From JANXYY01 sp035530875 (GTDB taxonomy: Bacteria > Actinomycetota > Actinomycetes > Nanopelagicales > Nanopelagicaceae), in assembly GCA_035530875.1 (NCBI GenBank), contig DATKUB010000028.1:1-22309 (forward strand): a DNA stretch of 22,309 nt. The letters are read 5' to 3'. The translations under genes and the position numbers were made by a program. This document shows positions 22,272-22,309 of this stretch, one piece after another (positions within the stretch are counted from its first letter, which is position 1; each line of letters starts with the position of its first letter). The notes under the pieces were generated by a model. The model made no database searches. It was not told the DNA's origin and worked only from the letters and a program-made list of their open reading frames with translations.

Positions 22272-22309
22272 CGTGATCTGGCCGAAGTTCCGACTTTGGT
22301 AATTCATAC

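Overview
The window looks like a piece of an actinobacterial (Actinomycetota) chromosome of moderate GC content. The strongest evidence is the block tRNA-Thr(GGT) / tRNA-Met(CAT) / rpmG / hadA-like / hadB-like / murB, a conserved order in this phylum. Frequent GTG and TTG starts and many 1-8 nt gene overlaps fit a compact genome, possibly a planktonic actinobacterium. That last placement is inference.

Region 1 (1-9701, all + strand) is a catabolic operon. It holds the tail of a sugar-type substrate-binding protein, a strong intra-operon hairpin, a CUT2/ribose-type permease, a tandem-domain ABC ATPase, hydantoinase/carboxylase subunits HyuA and HyuB, a tiny CxxC protein, a TIM-barrel-like protein, and an IlvD/Edd dehydratase with the three cluster cysteines typical of sugar-acid dehydratases. 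Most of these genes overlap by 1-4 nt. The logic appears to be uptake of a small polar compound, ATP-dependent ring opening or carboxylation, then dehydration. The substrate cannot be read from the sequence.

Region 2 (9702-13133, +) is a cobalamin riboswitch with an intrinsic terminator controlling an MBL-fold hydrolase, cobU, cobT and cobS, that is, nucleotide-loop assembly for B12. A lone secreted M6-like metalloprotease lies convergently at 13138-14604 (-).

Region 3 (14824-18968) has a LysE-type exporter, a small ABM-domain protein (-), the two tRNAs, rpmG, the two hotdog dehydratase genes, murB and an NmrA-like Rossmann protein.

Region 4 (18969-22309) is accessory in character. It starts with a six-unit array of ~32-bp repeats containing dyads, which runs right up to the ribosome-binding site of an unusual three-domain protein: MerR-type HTH, GHKL ATPase and a C-terminal STAS-like domain. 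Two single genes follow, a lipoprotein and a VanZ-like membrane protein. A 31-bp repeat recurs 19-33 nt after the stop codon of each of these last three genes, giving a cassette-like layout. The repeat array with its regulator, and the 31-bp repeat, are the best candidates for something undescribed.
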